44,259 nucleotides of DNA from Campylobacterales bacterium. GTDB taxonomy: Bacteria; Campylobacterota; Campylobacteria; Campylobacterales; QNZT01. Of the stretch, positions 8,390 through 17,581 are shown in pieces. Numbering within the stretch: the stretch's first letter is position 1; every line of letters starts with the position of its first letter. The stretch lies in assembly GCA_027023405.1 (NCBI GenBank), contig JALVVN010000018.1:1-44259 (forward strand), written 5' to 3'. The translations under genes were made by a program, and so were the position numbers. The notes beneath the pieces were generated by a model. The model had not been told where the DNA came from and ran no database searches. It saw only the letters and a list, made by a program, of their open reading frames with translations.

Positions 8390-8604
8390 AGATTGTGCTC
8401 TTTTTTATAAGCTAAAATCTCAGCATAGATTGCATCTTTGAGTGCAAGCTTCTCTTTTTTCTTCTTCTCAATCTCGGCATCTGTTAAAAGTGACGCTTTG
8501 TTTTCAAGCTCATCATCCAATGCATTATGCTTTTCAAATTGCTTTGCAAAGTGGACATTTTTTTGTTTGAGCTCTGATATGATATCTCGGTACTCTTCTA
8601 GCAT
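8386..8604 (-). CDS. YdcH-like DUF465 protein
   Basis: This 72-residue, highly charged, all-helical protein matches the small DUF465/YdcH family: EEYRDIISELKQKN, then FAKQFEKHNALDDEL, and a lysine-rich KKKKEKLALKDAIYAEI helix near the end. Family members are cytoplasmic and of unknown function. It lies downstream of argJ on the same strand with a 44-base gap, and its stop is in the putative terminator shared with proC. Confidence 0.85.
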   Translation of the reverse strand: MLEEYRDIISELKQKNVHFAKQFEKHNALDDELENKASLLTDAEIEKKKKEKLALKDAIYAEILAYKKEHNL

Positions 8605-8648
8605 ATAAGTTTTCCTTTATCAGTTTTCGTAGGTTCACATTTTAACAT

Positions 8649-9836
8649 TTAAGTTCTATAATCTGCATTAATCTTCACATAATCATAGCTGAGATCACAA
8701 CCGTAACAGGTCGCATCTTCACTGCCCATTCCTAAATCGCAAATAATCTTGAAACTGCTTTGTTGCATGATTTTCATAGCTTGCGCCTCTTTTTTAGCAT
8801 CAAGGATGGGAGATTGTGCGGAGTAGATGAGCAGATCGTCATAATAGATTTGGAGTTTCTCTTCATCGCAGGAAATCCCACTTGCGCCGATTGTGGAGGC
8901 AATGCGCCCCCAATTGGGATCTTCACCAAAGAGTGCTGTTTTAACCAAAAGAGAGTTGCTGAGATTTTTTGCCGCTTTGAGTGCTTCAGCCTCTGTCGTT
9001 GCATTTTTGACCTCAAACGCGACTACTTTTGTAGCACCCTCTCCATCTTGGAGAATTTGCATGGAAAGCTCTTTTGTGATGAGATTGAGCGCCTCTTTGA
9101 AGGCTCGTTTATCGTAGTATGCTCTAGCGTGATTGGCAAGAAGCATCACCGTATCGTTGGTAGAGGTGTCACCATCGACACTAATACGGTTAAAGGAGTG
9201 TTCCGTTGCCTCTTTGAGAAGGGTATCCATATCCTCCTTGGGGATATCTGCATCGGTGATGATAAAACAGAGCATCGTTGCCATGGCAGGATTAATCATA
9301 CCCGCCCCTTTTGCAATGGCTGCGATATGAAAGTAGTTACCATCACTGAGCTCTATACGAAATCCGATCTGCTTTTCAAAAGTATCGGTCGTCATGATGG
9401 CGCGTGCAGTCTCTTTACTGTTTTTGCCATGAAAATCAAACTTCTCAAATGCGGAGGTGATTTTGGGGATATCGAGTGGATACCCAATCACACCCGTTGA
9501 ACTCATGATGGGGTTTTGGATAGAGAGGTCGGAAGGAAGTGATTGAAAGATGGTGTCGATATCAGCAATGCCTCTTTCTCCTGTCATCGCATTGGCATTT
9601 TTCGCATTCATTAGAAGAAAATTAGTTTGAAAATTTTTCGGATAACGAAAAAAGTGCTTGATGGGTGCTGCTTGAAAACGGTTGGTTGTAAATTGTGCAC
9701 TCACATCACAAAGTGCATCGGATCGGATAAATGCAACATCGGGATCATTGCTTGGTCGCAATCCAACATGAACACCGCCGCAATAAAATCCCTCTACCTG
9801 TTCCAAGGGGTTTTTGATTGAGATAAGATTAAACAT
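8649..9836 (-). CDS. argJ: Glutamate N-acetyltransferase / amino-acid acetyltransferase ArgJ
   Basis: ArgJ transfers acetyl from N-acetylornithine to glutamate in the cyclic arginine pathway, and in bifunctional forms also makes N-acetylglutamate from acetyl-CoA. The 395-residue precursor is expected to cleave itself at the Ala-Thr bond in KGAGMINPAMATML, giving alpha and beta chains with Thr187 as the new N-terminal nucleophile. Other conserved parts are the early VHVGLRP, the oxyanion-type STGVIGYPL, DGDTSTNDT, and the C-terminal FGEDPNWGRIASTIGASG. Sequence alone does not settle mono- versus bifunctionality. Its ATG overlaps the end of the upstream K+ channel gene by 8 bases. Confidence 0.95.
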   Translation of the reverse strand: MFNLISIKNPLEQVEGFYCGGVHVGLRPSNDPDVAFIRSDALCDVSAQFTTNRFQAAPIKHFFRYPKNFQTNFLLMNAKNANAMTGERGIADIDTIFQSLPSDLSIQNPIMSSTGVIGYPLDIPKITSAFEKFDFHGKNSKETARAIMTTDTFEKQIGFRIELSDGNYFHIAAIAKGAGMINPAMATMLCFIITDADIPKEDMDTLLKEATEHSFNRISVDGDTSTNDTVMLLANHARAYYDKRAFKEALNLITKELSMQILQDGEGATKVVAFEVKNATTEAEALKAAKNLSNSLLVKTALFGEDPNWGRIASTIGASGISCDEEKLQIYYDDLLIYSAQSPILDAKKEAQAMKIMQQSSFKIICDLGMGSEDATCYGCDLSYDYVKINADYRT

Positions 9837-10959
9837 ATTTTAGCTCCCGTGGTTTCTCTTGCTTTCTGACAATCTTTTTGGCTTGGCGGATGCTTACCCC
9901 ATTGCCAATCACCAAAAGCTTGCTCCCTTGCGTGATGATGGTATCAGGTTCTGGCATAGGGAAAAATTGTCCTTTATCGTCACGAATACCAACAATATTT
10001 ACCTTGACATAGTGATCGAGACGAATATCTTTGAGCTTTTTGAAAAGTACCCACGAATAGCTAGGGATCTTCACCTCTTCGATATCGAGTGGTGTATCTT
10101 TCTTATAGAGGAACTCTTCTAAGATATTTTCCATCTCCGGTCGCTGGCTCACGGCAGAGATGCGTTGTGCCATTAATTTTGTGGGAGAGATGACGCTGTC
10201 AGCCCCAAGTTTTTTGAGTTTTTCAATATCACTTTGTGTAGAGGCATTGGTCATGATAAAGTAGGGTCGTCGGCGCTTAATCTCCTTTTCGTAGAGCCTT
10301 GCAGAAGCGATAATCGCAATGTTGTCCGGAATATTGTCACTAAGTGTGATGATCCCTTTGGCACTAGAGAGGTGCGACTTTGCCAAGGCGATCTCCGTGT
10401 GAGGTTCCTCCTGGATGTAATAGGGGTATTTAAACTCTTTGGCAATCTCCTCAAGATTTTTAGCGGGATCGACAACGACGAAGGGGATTTGATTTTGTCG
10501 AAACTGGTGAGTCAGTTCAATCGTATATTGATTGTGGTGACAGATGACATAGTGGTTTTTAAGTCGTGCGACATTATAAAGCATCTTTCTCTCCTTGATA
10601 ATTCGTATCAAATCTCCGCGATTAAGCACTTCGACCAAGATACCCACGGCAAATGAGAAGACTCCAAACCCCAAAATAATCAGTGTGATCGTAAAGATTC
10701 GACCCGCTTCCGAGATGGGAGCGATTTCACCAAAACCGACCGTTGTAAAAGTAATGCCGGTTTGGTAGATGGCATCACTGAGTGAAAAACCGTCAATAAC
10801 AATATAACCGAGCGTGCCGACAAGCATCATTAAGACGGTTAATATGATAGGAAGTCTAAAAGGGGCAAGGTGGGTATAGAGTTCAGTATTGAGATTGATT
10901 TCAGGCTTGGCGCTTTTACGCCAGTGGAGGAATTTTTTGAGCTTTTTTAGCATCTGCAT
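9829..10959 (-). CDS. Two-TM potassium channel with RCK/TrkA-type domains
   Basis: An inner-membrane K+ channel of the MthK/Kch type. Residues 36-56 form the first membrane helix, the pore loop follows with the selectivity filter TTVGFGE (filter residues 73-77), and a second helix spans about 85-110. A cytoplasmic Rossmann-like RCK N domain begins near residue 135, and a TrkA-C-like domain ends the 376-residue protein (VKVNIVGIRDDKGQF...TIITQGSKLLVIG). The position of the normal glycine-rich nucleotide loop reads VICHHNQYT, with no glycines, so standard NAD(H) binding is doubtful. Translation starts at ATG 10959 with GGAGG five bases away. It lies between rpmB and argJ on the same strand. Confidence 0.9.
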   Translation of the reverse strand: MQMLKKLKKFLHWRKSAKPEINLNTELYTHLAPFRLPIILTVLMMLVGTLGYIVIDGFSLSDAIYQTGITFTTVGFGEIAPISEAGRIFTITLIILGFGVFSFAVGILVEVLNRGDLIRIIKERKMLYNVARLKNHYVICHHNQYTIELTHQFRQNQIPFVVVDPAKNLEEIAKEFKYPYYIQEEPHTEIALAKSHLSSAKGIITLSDNIPDNIAIIASARLYEKEIKRRRPYFIMTNASTQSDIEKLKKLGADSVISPTKLMAQRISAVSQRPEMENILEEFLYKKDTPLDIEEVKIPSYSWVLFKKLKDIRLDHYVKVNIVGIRDDKGQFFPMPEPDTIITQGSKLLVIGNGVSIRQAKKIVRKQEKPRELKYV

Positions 10960-10994
10960 CGATTCCTCCGCTTAAACTTAGTCGATCTATTGAC

Positions 10995-11189
10995 TTAGAT
11001 TATCCCCTTCTTTCTCATCGTTCGAAGCTCTTTGGCTGAAACTCTCATCTTTTTTGTTGTTCCATCCTCTTGTTGGATTCTGACTGTTCTGAGGTTTGGT
11101 AAGAATCTTCTTTTTGTTTTGTTGTGTGCATGCGAAACATTGTTTCCTGTCATAGGACCTTTTCCGCTAATTTGGCATTTTCTTGACAT
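10995..11189 (-). CDS. rpmB: 50S ribosomal protein L28
   Basis: The 64-residue sequence is typical bacterial bL28: start [21 protein letters not shown], then the basic [10 protein letters not shown] segment and the [13 protein letters not shown] tail. It is a structural protein of the large ribosomal subunit. The gene stands apart from other ribosomal genes, between yggS and the K+ channel gene, with 44- and 35-base gaps. Confidence 0.96.
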   Translation of the reverse strand: MSRKCQISGKGPMTGNNVSHAHNKTKRRFLPNLRTVRIQQEDGTTKKMRVSAKELRTMRKKGII

Positions 11190-11233
11190 CTGTTTTATCC
11201 TTCAAAAAATTTGTCGCTTATTTTAGCTTTTGG

Positions 11234-11905
11234 TTACTTAAAAAGCACTGATCCAAGCCGTAACATATTGGAACCGCAGGCGATCGCCAGTTCAAAGTCA
11301 TTGCTCATACCCATTGAGCAGTAGCGTGCACCGGCAGGTTGTAGTTTTTCATAAATTGTATAGGTGGTTTCAAAGCTTTTGGCGATTACTTTTTCATCTG
11401 TGGTATGTGCACCGATACTCATCACACCTTCTAATTTAATAGAGGGGCAACTCTCTTGGATTTGTTGGTAGAGTTCAATTGCTCGATCAGGAGAACACCC
11501 CGCTTTACTCTCCTCATTTGCACTGTTGATTTGTAAAAGCATCGGGAGTTTCATCTCTTTGGTTTTGGCGCGTTTGTCGATCTCTTTTGCCATCTCCAAA
11601 CTCTCCAGAGATTGTACTAAAAAGGGATCGAGATCGAGTAGGGCGTTAATCTTGTTGGTTTGGATGCGTCCGATGTAGTGCCACTCGATAGGTAGGCTCT
11701 CAAGTGCGTGTGACTTCTCTTTGAGATCTTGGACACGATTTTCACCAAAGGATCGCTGTCCTATCTCATACATCTTTTCAATCGCATCGCTATCGACATA
11801 TTTACTGGCGACGACAATTTTGATAATGCGATGTTCATTGGCATGGAGTCGTGCTTTCTCAATGCGTTGCAATACTTCATCAAAACTCTTTGTATAATCA
11901 CTCAT
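11234..11905 (-). CDS. yggS: YggS/PLPBP-type pyridoxal-phosphate homeostasis protein
   Basis: Members bind pyridoxal 5'-phosphate on a lysine but have no known enzyme activity; they buffer PLP and amino-acid pools. The 223-residue single-domain TIM barrel shows the family features: the PLP lysine in IVVASKYVD near residue 30, FGENRVQDLKEK, WHYIGRIQTNKI, the central QINSANEESKAGC segment, and the C-terminal CSMGMSNDFELAIACGSNMLRLGS. Two bases separate it from the upstream rseP gene, so it belongs to the long minus-strand run from murJ. Confidence 0.93.
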   Translation of the reverse strand: MSDYTKSFDEVLQRIEKARLHANEHRIIKIVVASKYVDSDAIEKMYEIGQRSFGENRVQDLKEKSHALESLPIEWHYIGRIQTNKINALLDLDPFLVQSLESLEMAKEIDKRAKTKEMKLPMLLQINSANEESKAGCSPDRAIELYQQIQESCPSIKLEGVMSIGAHTTDEKVIAKSFETTYTIYEKLQPAGARYCSMGMSNDFELAIACGSNMLRLGSVLFK

Positions 11906-11907
11906 TT

Positions 11908-12978
11908 TTATCCTTTTGTCATGCGTAATATATCGTTATAGGTGGTAAATGCCATCAGGCTCAGTAGTAACACCCATCCTCCTACGGTCATATAGTAAAA
12001 GACCTTTTCACTCGGAGCTCTACCTGTGATGATTTCATAGAGGTTGAACATGATGTGTCCGCCGTCAAGTGCCGGTATGGGGAGGAGGTTGAGAACACCT
12101 AGATTGACTGAGATGAGTGCCATGAGAGCAAAGAGTGTGGTGATACCGACCGCACTCGCTTTAGATGTAACATCGACGATAGAGACGATACCACCCATAT
12201 CTTTGGCAGGAACAACCCCCTCAACAAGTTTTTGCACACTACGCACAATGAGCTGTGTCGCCCAAACTGTTTTATCGTAGGCATATTTGAGGTGTTGTGA
12301 AACGGAGTCAAACTTGCGTGTGATAAACTCCCCAAGCGGTGCGATTCCGATGAGGCGCTTTTGAATTTTCTCTCCAAAGATCGACTTTGAGGCTGCGATA
12401 TGTGGAGTTACCCTTAGCTCTACCTTTTTTCCATCTCGCAAAACGGTGATGAGCAAACTACCTTCAGAGTGTTCAATCGCTTTTCCCATTTCATCCCAAG
12501 TATAAATGGGGTGATGATTGATAGCGACGATTCTATCTTTGAGGTGCAAGCCCGCTTGTTGAGCCGGCGAATCTTTGCCGATAGCACCGATGGAGGGGGC
12601 TAGCTCCTCCGCACCCAAAAAGGTGATGGCAAGATAGAGTAAAAATGCCAGGAGAATATTTGCAAAGGGACCTGCAAGTAGAATGATGATCTTTTGCCAC
12701 GGTTTTTTAGATTGGTAACTGTCGGGATCGTCGCTCTTTTTACTGAGATCAAAGTCATCCTGTCCCTTCATGCGGACAAACCCGCCCAAAAGCATCGGAT
12801 AGAAGGAGTAAGTGGTGGCACCCATCTTTTTTTTCAAGAGAGGTTTGGTGAAGATAATAGGCATGCCGAGTCCAAACTCCTCTACCTTGACTCCAAAAAA
12901 TCGTGCAGCAAGAAAGTGCCCCCACTCATGAAAAATGATGAGTACGGAAAGTACCAGCAGTGAAGTTAAAATTCCCAT
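11908..12978 (-). CDS. rseP: Site-2 intramembrane zinc protease RseP
   Basis: A membrane-embedded metalloprotease that cuts anti-sigma factors or remnant signal peptides within the membrane. The 356-residue protein has the zinc site FHEWGH in the first helix (H17, E18, H21), a periplasmic PDZ domain in the middle (IGAIGKDSPAQQAGLHLKDRIVAINH), and the third zinc ligand motif NLLPIPALDGG before the final helices. It starts one base inside the pgsA stop codon (TAATG), so the genes are coupled. Its local substrate is not in this window. Confidence 0.94.
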   Translation of the reverse strand: MGILTSLLVLSVLIIFHEWGHFLAARFFGVKVEEFGLGMPIIFTKPLLKKKMGATTYSFYPMLLGGFVRMKGQDDFDLSKKSDDPDSYQSKKPWQKIIILLAGPFANILLAFLLYLAITFLGAEELAPSIGAIGKDSPAQQAGLHLKDRIVAINHHPIYTWDEMGKAIEHSEGSLLITVLRDGKKVELRVTPHIAASKSIFGEKIQKRLIGIAPLGEFITRKFDSVSQHLKYAYDKTVWATQLIVRSVQKLVEGVVPAKDMGGIVSIVDVTSKASAVGITTLFALMALISVNLGVLNLLPIPALDGGHIMFNLYEIITGRAPSEKVFYYMTVGGWVLLLSLMAFTTYNDILRMTKG

Positions 12979-13505
12979 TATTCTAAATATCCTTTTACAT
13001 ATTCAAATCCGGAGTAGAGAGTGAGTGCAACGGCAATCCACAGTAGAACTTCTCCCCCCTGCCAATTCATCGTCAAAAATCCGATAGCAAACATTTGTGA
13101 AACGGTTTTCGCTTTACCGGCAAAACTTGCAACGACCGAACGGTTTTCACTTGCCGCCACGACACGCATTCCCGTGATAAAAAATTCGCGTGCCAAAATC
13201 AAAAAGATCGCCCAGGGATTGGCGCGATGCAGAAGCATCAAGCCTAAAAAGCCGGCAAGCATTAGGAGTTTATCCGCCAAAGGATCGAGAATACCGCCGA
13301 GTCTGGTAATCTGTTCCCAACTGCGTGCAATATAGCCGTCAAAAAAATCGGTTACCGATGCGATAACAAAAGTGAGCGCCGCAAAGTAATCAAGCCAGCT
13401 AGGATCAATCCCCTCAAAGAGGGAGTTGTCGCGATCGATAAGTAACCAAAACATCAATGGTGCCAGTGCAATCCGAAAGCTTGCCAAGAGATTGGGCAAA
13501 TTCAT
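12978..13505 (-). CDS. pgsA: CDP-diacylglycerol-glycerol-3-phosphate phosphatidyltransferase
   Basis: PgsA makes phosphatidylglycerol phosphate, the committed step to phosphatidylglycerol and cardiolipin, at the inner membrane. The 175-residue polytopic protein carries the CDP-alcohol phosphotransferase signature spanning DFFDGYIARSWEQITRLGG and ILDPLADK, with the metal-binding aspartates. It lies directly before rseP and 14 bases after the SDR gene on the minus strand. Confidence 0.94.
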   Translation of the reverse strand: MNLPNLLASFRIALAPLMFWLLIDRDNSLFEGIDPSWLDYFAALTFVIASVTDFFDGYIARSWEQITRLGGILDPLADKLLMLAGFLGLMLLHRANPWAIFLILAREFFITGMRVVAASENRSVVASFAGKAKTVSQMFAIGFLTMNWQGGEVLLWIAVALTLYSGFEYVKGYLE

Positions 13506-13519
13506 GCAAATGACCGGAC

Positions 13520-14293
13520 TTAATTGGTGTTAAAGGTGGTGCCACCCTCTACCAAAAGTGTTTGTGCCGTGATCCAACTTGCTTTATCAGAGCAGAGGAA
13601 GAGACACGCACCTGCTATATCTTCCGGTTGTCCGATACGGTTGAGCGGTGAGAGTTCAATCGTCTTTTGCTTAACCTCCTCATAATTGACAAACGCCTTG
13701 AGTGCATCGGTATCGATAGGTCCACCACTGACGGCATTGACTCGAATATTTTTCTCTCCAAGCTCAATAGCCGCATAACGCACCATTGCTTCAACCGCCG
13801 CTTTATTTGTTCCATGCCCGGCATAGTTGGGAATATAGGTGATATTTCCGGTGGAGCTCATCGAGATGATTGATCCACCGCCAACCTTTTCCATCCGTTT
13901 TGCCGCCTCTTGCGCACCGACGACAAAGGCATTGACCGTTGCGGTGTAGATGTTGTTGAGTCCGCGTGGTTTGAGTCGCATAAACTTCCCATATCCGCCG
14001 ACTACCGGTCGTCCGTAGATCATTGCATTTGAGATAAAGAAATCGACACGATCGAAATCCTCATCGATTTTCAAAAAGAGCTCTTTATAGGTTTCAGGCT
14101 CTAAAACATTAAAAGGGTAGTATCTTGCCTTGACGCCATACTTCTCTTCGATATCTTGGGCTATCTCTTTTGCCAGATCTTCGTTGGAGTTGTAGGTGAA
14201 AGCGACATTGACACCCTCTTGGGCAAATTCATAGACAATCGCCTTACCAATCCCTTTGGTTCCTCCGCTAATGACTAATGTTTTCCCTTTCAT
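13520..14293 (-). CDS. Enoyl-ACP reductase-like short-chain dehydrogenase (FabL type)
   Basis: A 257-residue Rossmann-fold SDR. The nucleotide motif GGTKGIGKAI is at residues 10-19. The active-site pair is Y157 and K164 with six residues between them (YAGHGTNK), the spacing typical of enoyl-ACP reductases such as FabI and FabL; ordinary SDRs have YxxxK. This supports a fatty-acid synthesis role, reducing trans-2-enoyl-ACP, although the substrate is not proved. Two start codons are possible; the ATG at 14293 is preferred because AAGGA is five bases upstream, whereas it almost touches the ATG at 14299. The gene follows dapA and precedes pgsA, an order I recall from Campylobacter. Confidence 0.85.
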   Translation of the reverse strand: MKGKTLVISGGTKGIGKAIVYEFAQEGVNVAFTYNSNEDLAKEIAQDIEEKYGVKARYYPFNVLEPETYKELFLKIDEDFDRVDFFISNAMIYGRPVVGGYGKFMRLKPRGLNNIYTATVNAFVVGAQEAAKRMEKVGGGSIISMSSTGNITYIPNYAGHGTNKAAVEAMVRYAAIELGEKNIRVNAVSGGPIDTDALKAFVNYEEVKQKTIELSPLNRIGQPEDIAGACLFLCSDKASWITAQTLLVEGGTTFNTN

Positions 14294-14295
14294 TT

Positions 14296-15183
14296 TCATC
14301 CTTTTATGGCGTACTCTTTGAGTACGGTTTCAATCTTTTTCATATTCTTTTTACTCGGTGCAACCAACGGCAGTCGATACTCCAATGTGGGTATCAAACC
14401 TGCGATATGCATAGCTGCTTTGATAGGTATCGGGTTGCTCTCGCAAAAGAGTGTCGTGTTTATAGCATAGAGTTTATCATTTATTGCTTTGGCTTTTGTA
14501 AATTCTCCCTTAAGCGCAAGGTGAACCAGTTCACTCTTGAGATCAGGTAGGAGATTTGCCGTGACCGAAGTAATACCCGCTCCTCCGTTTGCGAGGATCG
14601 GGTAGTCGATGGCATCATCTCCACTGAGAAGTACAAGATCTGGTGCTTGAGAGAGGAGGGCGACACAGCGCTCCAGCGATCCGGTCGCCTCCTTGATACC
14701 GTAAATATTTTTGACATCTTTGAAGAGTCTCAAAACAGTTTCGGTACTGATATCGACCCCAGTTCTACCGGGTACATTGTAGAGCATTACCGGGATATCA
14801 ACTGCCTCTGCGATCGCTTTGTAGTGTTGATAGAGACCTTCCTGAGAGGGTTTATTGTAATAGGGAGAGACGGAGAAGATGGCATCCACACCGCTTTTTT
14901 GTGCATGTTGAGCGATATCGATCGCTTCATGTGTAGCGTTGCTTCCTGCTCCTGCGAGCACTTTTGTTTGGGTTCCCTTGCATACCTCCACAGCAATCTC
15001 GATACACTGTTTGTGCTCATTGTGGCTGAGTGTCGCACTCTCTCCCGTCGTACCGACCGGGCAGATGGCATCGATGCCGTTATCGATCTGTCGTTGTATC
15101 AGTTTAGCATAAGTCTCTTCATCAATTTTTTGATTTTTGAAGGGGGTGATGAGAGCAGTAGTAGCTCCTTGTGGATGACTCAT
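14296..15183 (-). CDS. dapA: 4-hydroxy-tetrahydrodipicolinate synthase
   Basis: DapA condenses pyruvate with aspartate semialdehyde on the way to diaminopimelate and lysine. The 295-residue TIM barrel shows VGTTGE (T45 and T46), the catalytic tyrosine Y135 in LYNVPGRTG with R140, and the Schiff-base lysine K164 in GIKEATG. The late GGAGITSV segment is also conserved. Its ATG overlaps the stop of the M16 protease gene (ATGA), and it is followed at once by the enoyl reductase gene. Confidence 0.97.
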   Translation of the reverse strand: MSHPQGATTALITPFKNQKIDEETYAKLIQRQIDNGIDAICPVGTTGESATLSHNEHKQCIEIAVEVCKGTQTKVLAGAGSNATHEAIDIAQHAQKSGVDAIFSVSPYYNKPSQEGLYQHYKAIAEAVDIPVMLYNVPGRTGVDISTETVLRLFKDVKNIYGIKEATGSLERCVALLSQAPDLVLLSGDDAIDYPILANGGAGITSVTANLLPDLKSELVHLALKGEFTKAKAINDKLYAINTTLFCESNPIPIKAAMHIAGLIPTLEYRLPLVAPSKKNMKKIETVLKEYAIKG

Positions 15184-16487
15184 TTCTCTTCCTTTTTTAA
15201 GATCAGTGTGGTTTGATTATCTTTGGTGAAGTAGCGTTGTGCAACCTCTTGAATCATTTTTGGGGTAAGTTTTTTGAAACGCTCTTCATACTCTAGGAGC
15301 GGTTTGATATCTCCTCGCGCAAGATAACTTCCAAAGATAGAGACGATATTTCGTGAATCCTCCATCTGATAGATAAAGTCCGCTTTGGCATTGAGTTTGA
15401 TCTTCTCAAGCTCTTTTTGGCTGATAGGCTCTTTTTGGAGCTTGGTAATCTCCTCTAGGATCTCCTTTTGTACCTCTTGGGCTTTGACACCAGGGTTGCA
15501 GACAGCCAAAAAGAGGAAGATACCGGGATCGCGATTCTCCATATTGTAAGCACTAATGGAGTTTACAAGCCGCTTTTTATCGATGAGTTTTGCATTGAGG
15601 CGGGAGCTTTTGCCACTGGTGAGAATATCGCTGATAGCGGTAAGTGCTACCTGATCCGGATGTTTAAAATCGGGAATATGGTACGCAATCGCCAACATCT
15701 CTACTTCACTCTCTTTGTGGACGACAAGATGCTTCTCTCCATCCTGTTTCGGTTCGATTTGGTGCGGTTGCGGGATGGTTTCGACGCTATTCTTTATTGC
15801 ACCGAATTTTGCTTCCGCCTCCTTAAAGACGGTATCAGGATCGATGTCACCTGCAACGACGAGGATGGCATTTTTGGGTTGGTAATAGGTAGCGTGGAAC
15901 TTTCGAATATCATCGATCGTCCAGTGTTTGATATCCTCTACAAATCCTATCGGTGTCCAGTGGTAGGAGTGGTAGAGATAGACATTATTGAAAAGGCGAA
16001 AGTAGAGATATCCCATCGGACTGTTGTCAGTACGCCATCTTCGCTCTTCTAGTACCACATTTCGCTCCGGTTGAAACTCCTCATCTTTGAGGTTGAGATT
16101 TTGCATCAATTCAGCAAAGAGTTCGAGTGACTTGGGAAGGTTTTGCGCGGAGGATTTGATGAAGTATTGGGTGTAGTCGAAGCCGGTTGAAGCATTGTTG
16201 ACTCCACCAAAACCTTTGACAATCTCATCAAACTCACCTGCTTTGAGGTGCTTAGTCGATTTGAAATTGAGATGCTCAAGCATATGTGCAATTCCGCTTT
16301 TGCCCATCACTTCGTTGCGACTGCCGACTTTGTAGAAGATATCGGTCGTAATGACATTTGAGTCGTTTTTCATCGGAATAACGACGACCTCTAAACCGTT
16401 TTTGAGTGTTTTGGTGTAGTGTTTTGGCAAAATGGAAGCCATAAGAACTCCTGTCACTGTCAATAGTGTTATTAAAATTTTTTTCAT
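15180..16487 (-). CDS. M16-family zinc peptidase, periplasmic
   Basis: The 435-residue protein has a Sec signal peptide (about residues 1-17) and an M16 N-terminal domain with the inverted zinc motif HMLEH at residues 68-72 and a downstream glutamate in [11 protein letters not shown] second, non-catalytic M16-like half follows. It resembles the pitrilysin/PqqL-type proteases conserved next to dapA and pyrD in Campylobacterota. It probably degrades peptides in the periplasm; the substrate is unknown. Both ends overlap neighbours by four bases (pyrD upstream, dapA downstream), giving a translationally coupled chain. Confidence 0.9.
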   Translation of the reverse strand: MKKILITLLTVTGVLMASILPKHYTKTLKNGLEVVVIPMKNDSNVITTDIFYKVGSRNEVMGKSGIAHMLEHLNFKSTKHLKAGEFDEIVKGFGGVNNASTGFDYTQYFIKSSAQNLPKSLELFAELMQNLNLKDEEFQPERNVVLEERRWRTDNSPMGYLYFRLFNNVYLYHSYHWTPIGFVEDIKHWTIDDIRKFHATYYQPKNAILVVAGDIDPDTVFKEAEAKFGAIKNSVETIPQPHQIEPKQDGEKHLVVHKESEVEMLAIAYHIPDFKHPDQVALTAISDILTSGKSSRLNAKLIDKKRLVNSISAYNMENRDPGIFLFLAVCNPGVKAQEVQKEILEEITKLQKEPISQKELEKIKLNAKADFIYQMEDSRNIVSIFGSYLARGDIKPLLEYEERFKKLTPKMIQEVAQRYFTKDNQTTLILKKEEK

Positions 16488-17542
16488 CTTCGATCACTCC
16501 CTACCGCTTCACTAATATGAGAAAAGCCATCTTTTTCAAGTTCTTGAAGAAGTGTGCGATTGATATCATGTGCCAAAGAGGGACCTTGATAGATTAGTGC
16601 TGTGAGTATCTGTATCAAGTTGGCACCCGCTTTGATCCGACGGTACGCCTCTATACCGCTGTCAATACCGCCGACACTGATGAGTGTTGTTTGAGCAAAA
16701 AATGCTTTGGCAATCTCTTCAAAGAGTGTGAAGCTCTTTTCTTTGAGTACTTTACCGCTCAGACCGCCGAAAGTTTTGGCATGGGGTAGTAATGAATAGT
16801 CGATAGTTGTATTGGTGGCAATGATACCTTCAGCACCGTAATCAAGTGCTGTTTGAGAGAGTTGCAATGCGGTATCTATGTGCAAATCGGGAGCAATTTT
16901 TAAAAGGACCGGTTTGGTTGTTTTCCTTTTTGCCATTTCGAAGATCGCCTGTATAAAGGCTTCATTTTGGAGATCCCGAAGTCCGGGGGTATTGGGTGAG
17001 GAGATATTGATCACCAGATAGTCACTCCAGCTCTCAAATGCACTGATAAGCTTCTCATAATCTTCAAGTGCATCCTCCTCCCCGGTGATTTTATTTTTGC
17101 CAATATTTGCCCCAAGAGGAATGTCGTAGGGATAGAGCGCTTTGACGCGTTTTAAAATTGCTTCCATTCCATCATTGTTAAAGCCCATCGCATTTTGCAA
17201 ACTCTCCTCTTCAACGAAGCGAAAGAGTCTAGGTTTAGGATTGCCGGCTTGTGAAAGCGGTGTGAGGGTGCCAAATTCAACGGCACCGAAACCGAGTGCA
17301 TTTAGAAGTGGGATCATTGTCGCATTTTTATCAAAACCGGCACCGATACCGACAGGGTTTGGGAAAGTGGTACCAAGTAGGTGTTGAACGAGTCGTTTAT
17401 CATGGACTTGATATGTTTTTGCAAGTTGCTTCTGTAATAGAGGCACATTTCCTACAAGCTTTTTGGCAATCCATTCCACCAAACGGTGTGCTTGCTCAGG
17501 ATCGAGTCGGAAAAGTAATGGACGAATTGTCTGATAGTGCAT
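16484..17542 (-). CDS. pyrD: Dihydroorotate dehydrogenase, quinone-dependent (class 2)
   Basis: PyrD oxidises dihydroorotate to orotate in pyrimidine synthesis and passes electrons to membrane quinones. The 352-residue FMN barrel has the class 2 N-terminal amphipathic extension (PLLFRLDPEQAHRLVEWIAKKL), the FMN segments NPVGIGAGFDKNA and GFGAVEFGTLTP, the catalytic-serine region INISSPNTPGLRDLQ, and the C-terminal ISVGGI and phosphate-binding GANLIQILTALIYQGP. The start is the ATG at 17542, preceded by a 39-base gap after the AT-rich hypothetical pair. Confidence 0.96.
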   Translation of the reverse strand: MHYQTIRPLLFRLDPEQAHRLVEWIAKKLVGNVPLLQKQLAKTYQVHDKRLVQHLLGTTFPNPVGIGAGFDKNATMIPLLNALGFGAVEFGTLTPLSQAGNPKPRLFRFVEEESLQNAMGFNNDGMEAILKRVKALYPYDIPLGANIGKNKITGEEDALEDYEKLISAFESWSDYLVINISSPNTPGLRDLQNEAFIQAIFEMAKRKTTKPVLLKIAPDLHIDTALQLSQTALDYGAEGIIATNTTIDYSLLPHAKTFGGLSGKVLKEKSFTLFEEIAKAFFAQTTLISVGGIDSGIEAYRRIKAGANLIQILTALIYQGPSLAHDINRTLLQELEKDGFSHISEAVGSDRR

Positions 17543-17581
17543 TATGCTCCATTGTTTCGTTTTTGATCAATTATAGCAAAA

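Noticed and set aside
8760-9500. Long open frame (246 codons) on the plus strand opposite argJ
   Set aside because: It lies entirely within the argJ coding sequence, has no ribosome site, and its translation is Cys/Ile/Phe-rich without domain features; argJ is certain.
14647-15216. Plus-strand open frame of 189 codons opposite dapA
   Set aside because: Antisense to a certain gene, with no family character or ribosome site.
15468-16052. Plus-strand open frame of 194 codons opposite the M16 protease gene
   Set aside because: Antisense shadow; composition follows the reverse complement of the M16 codons.
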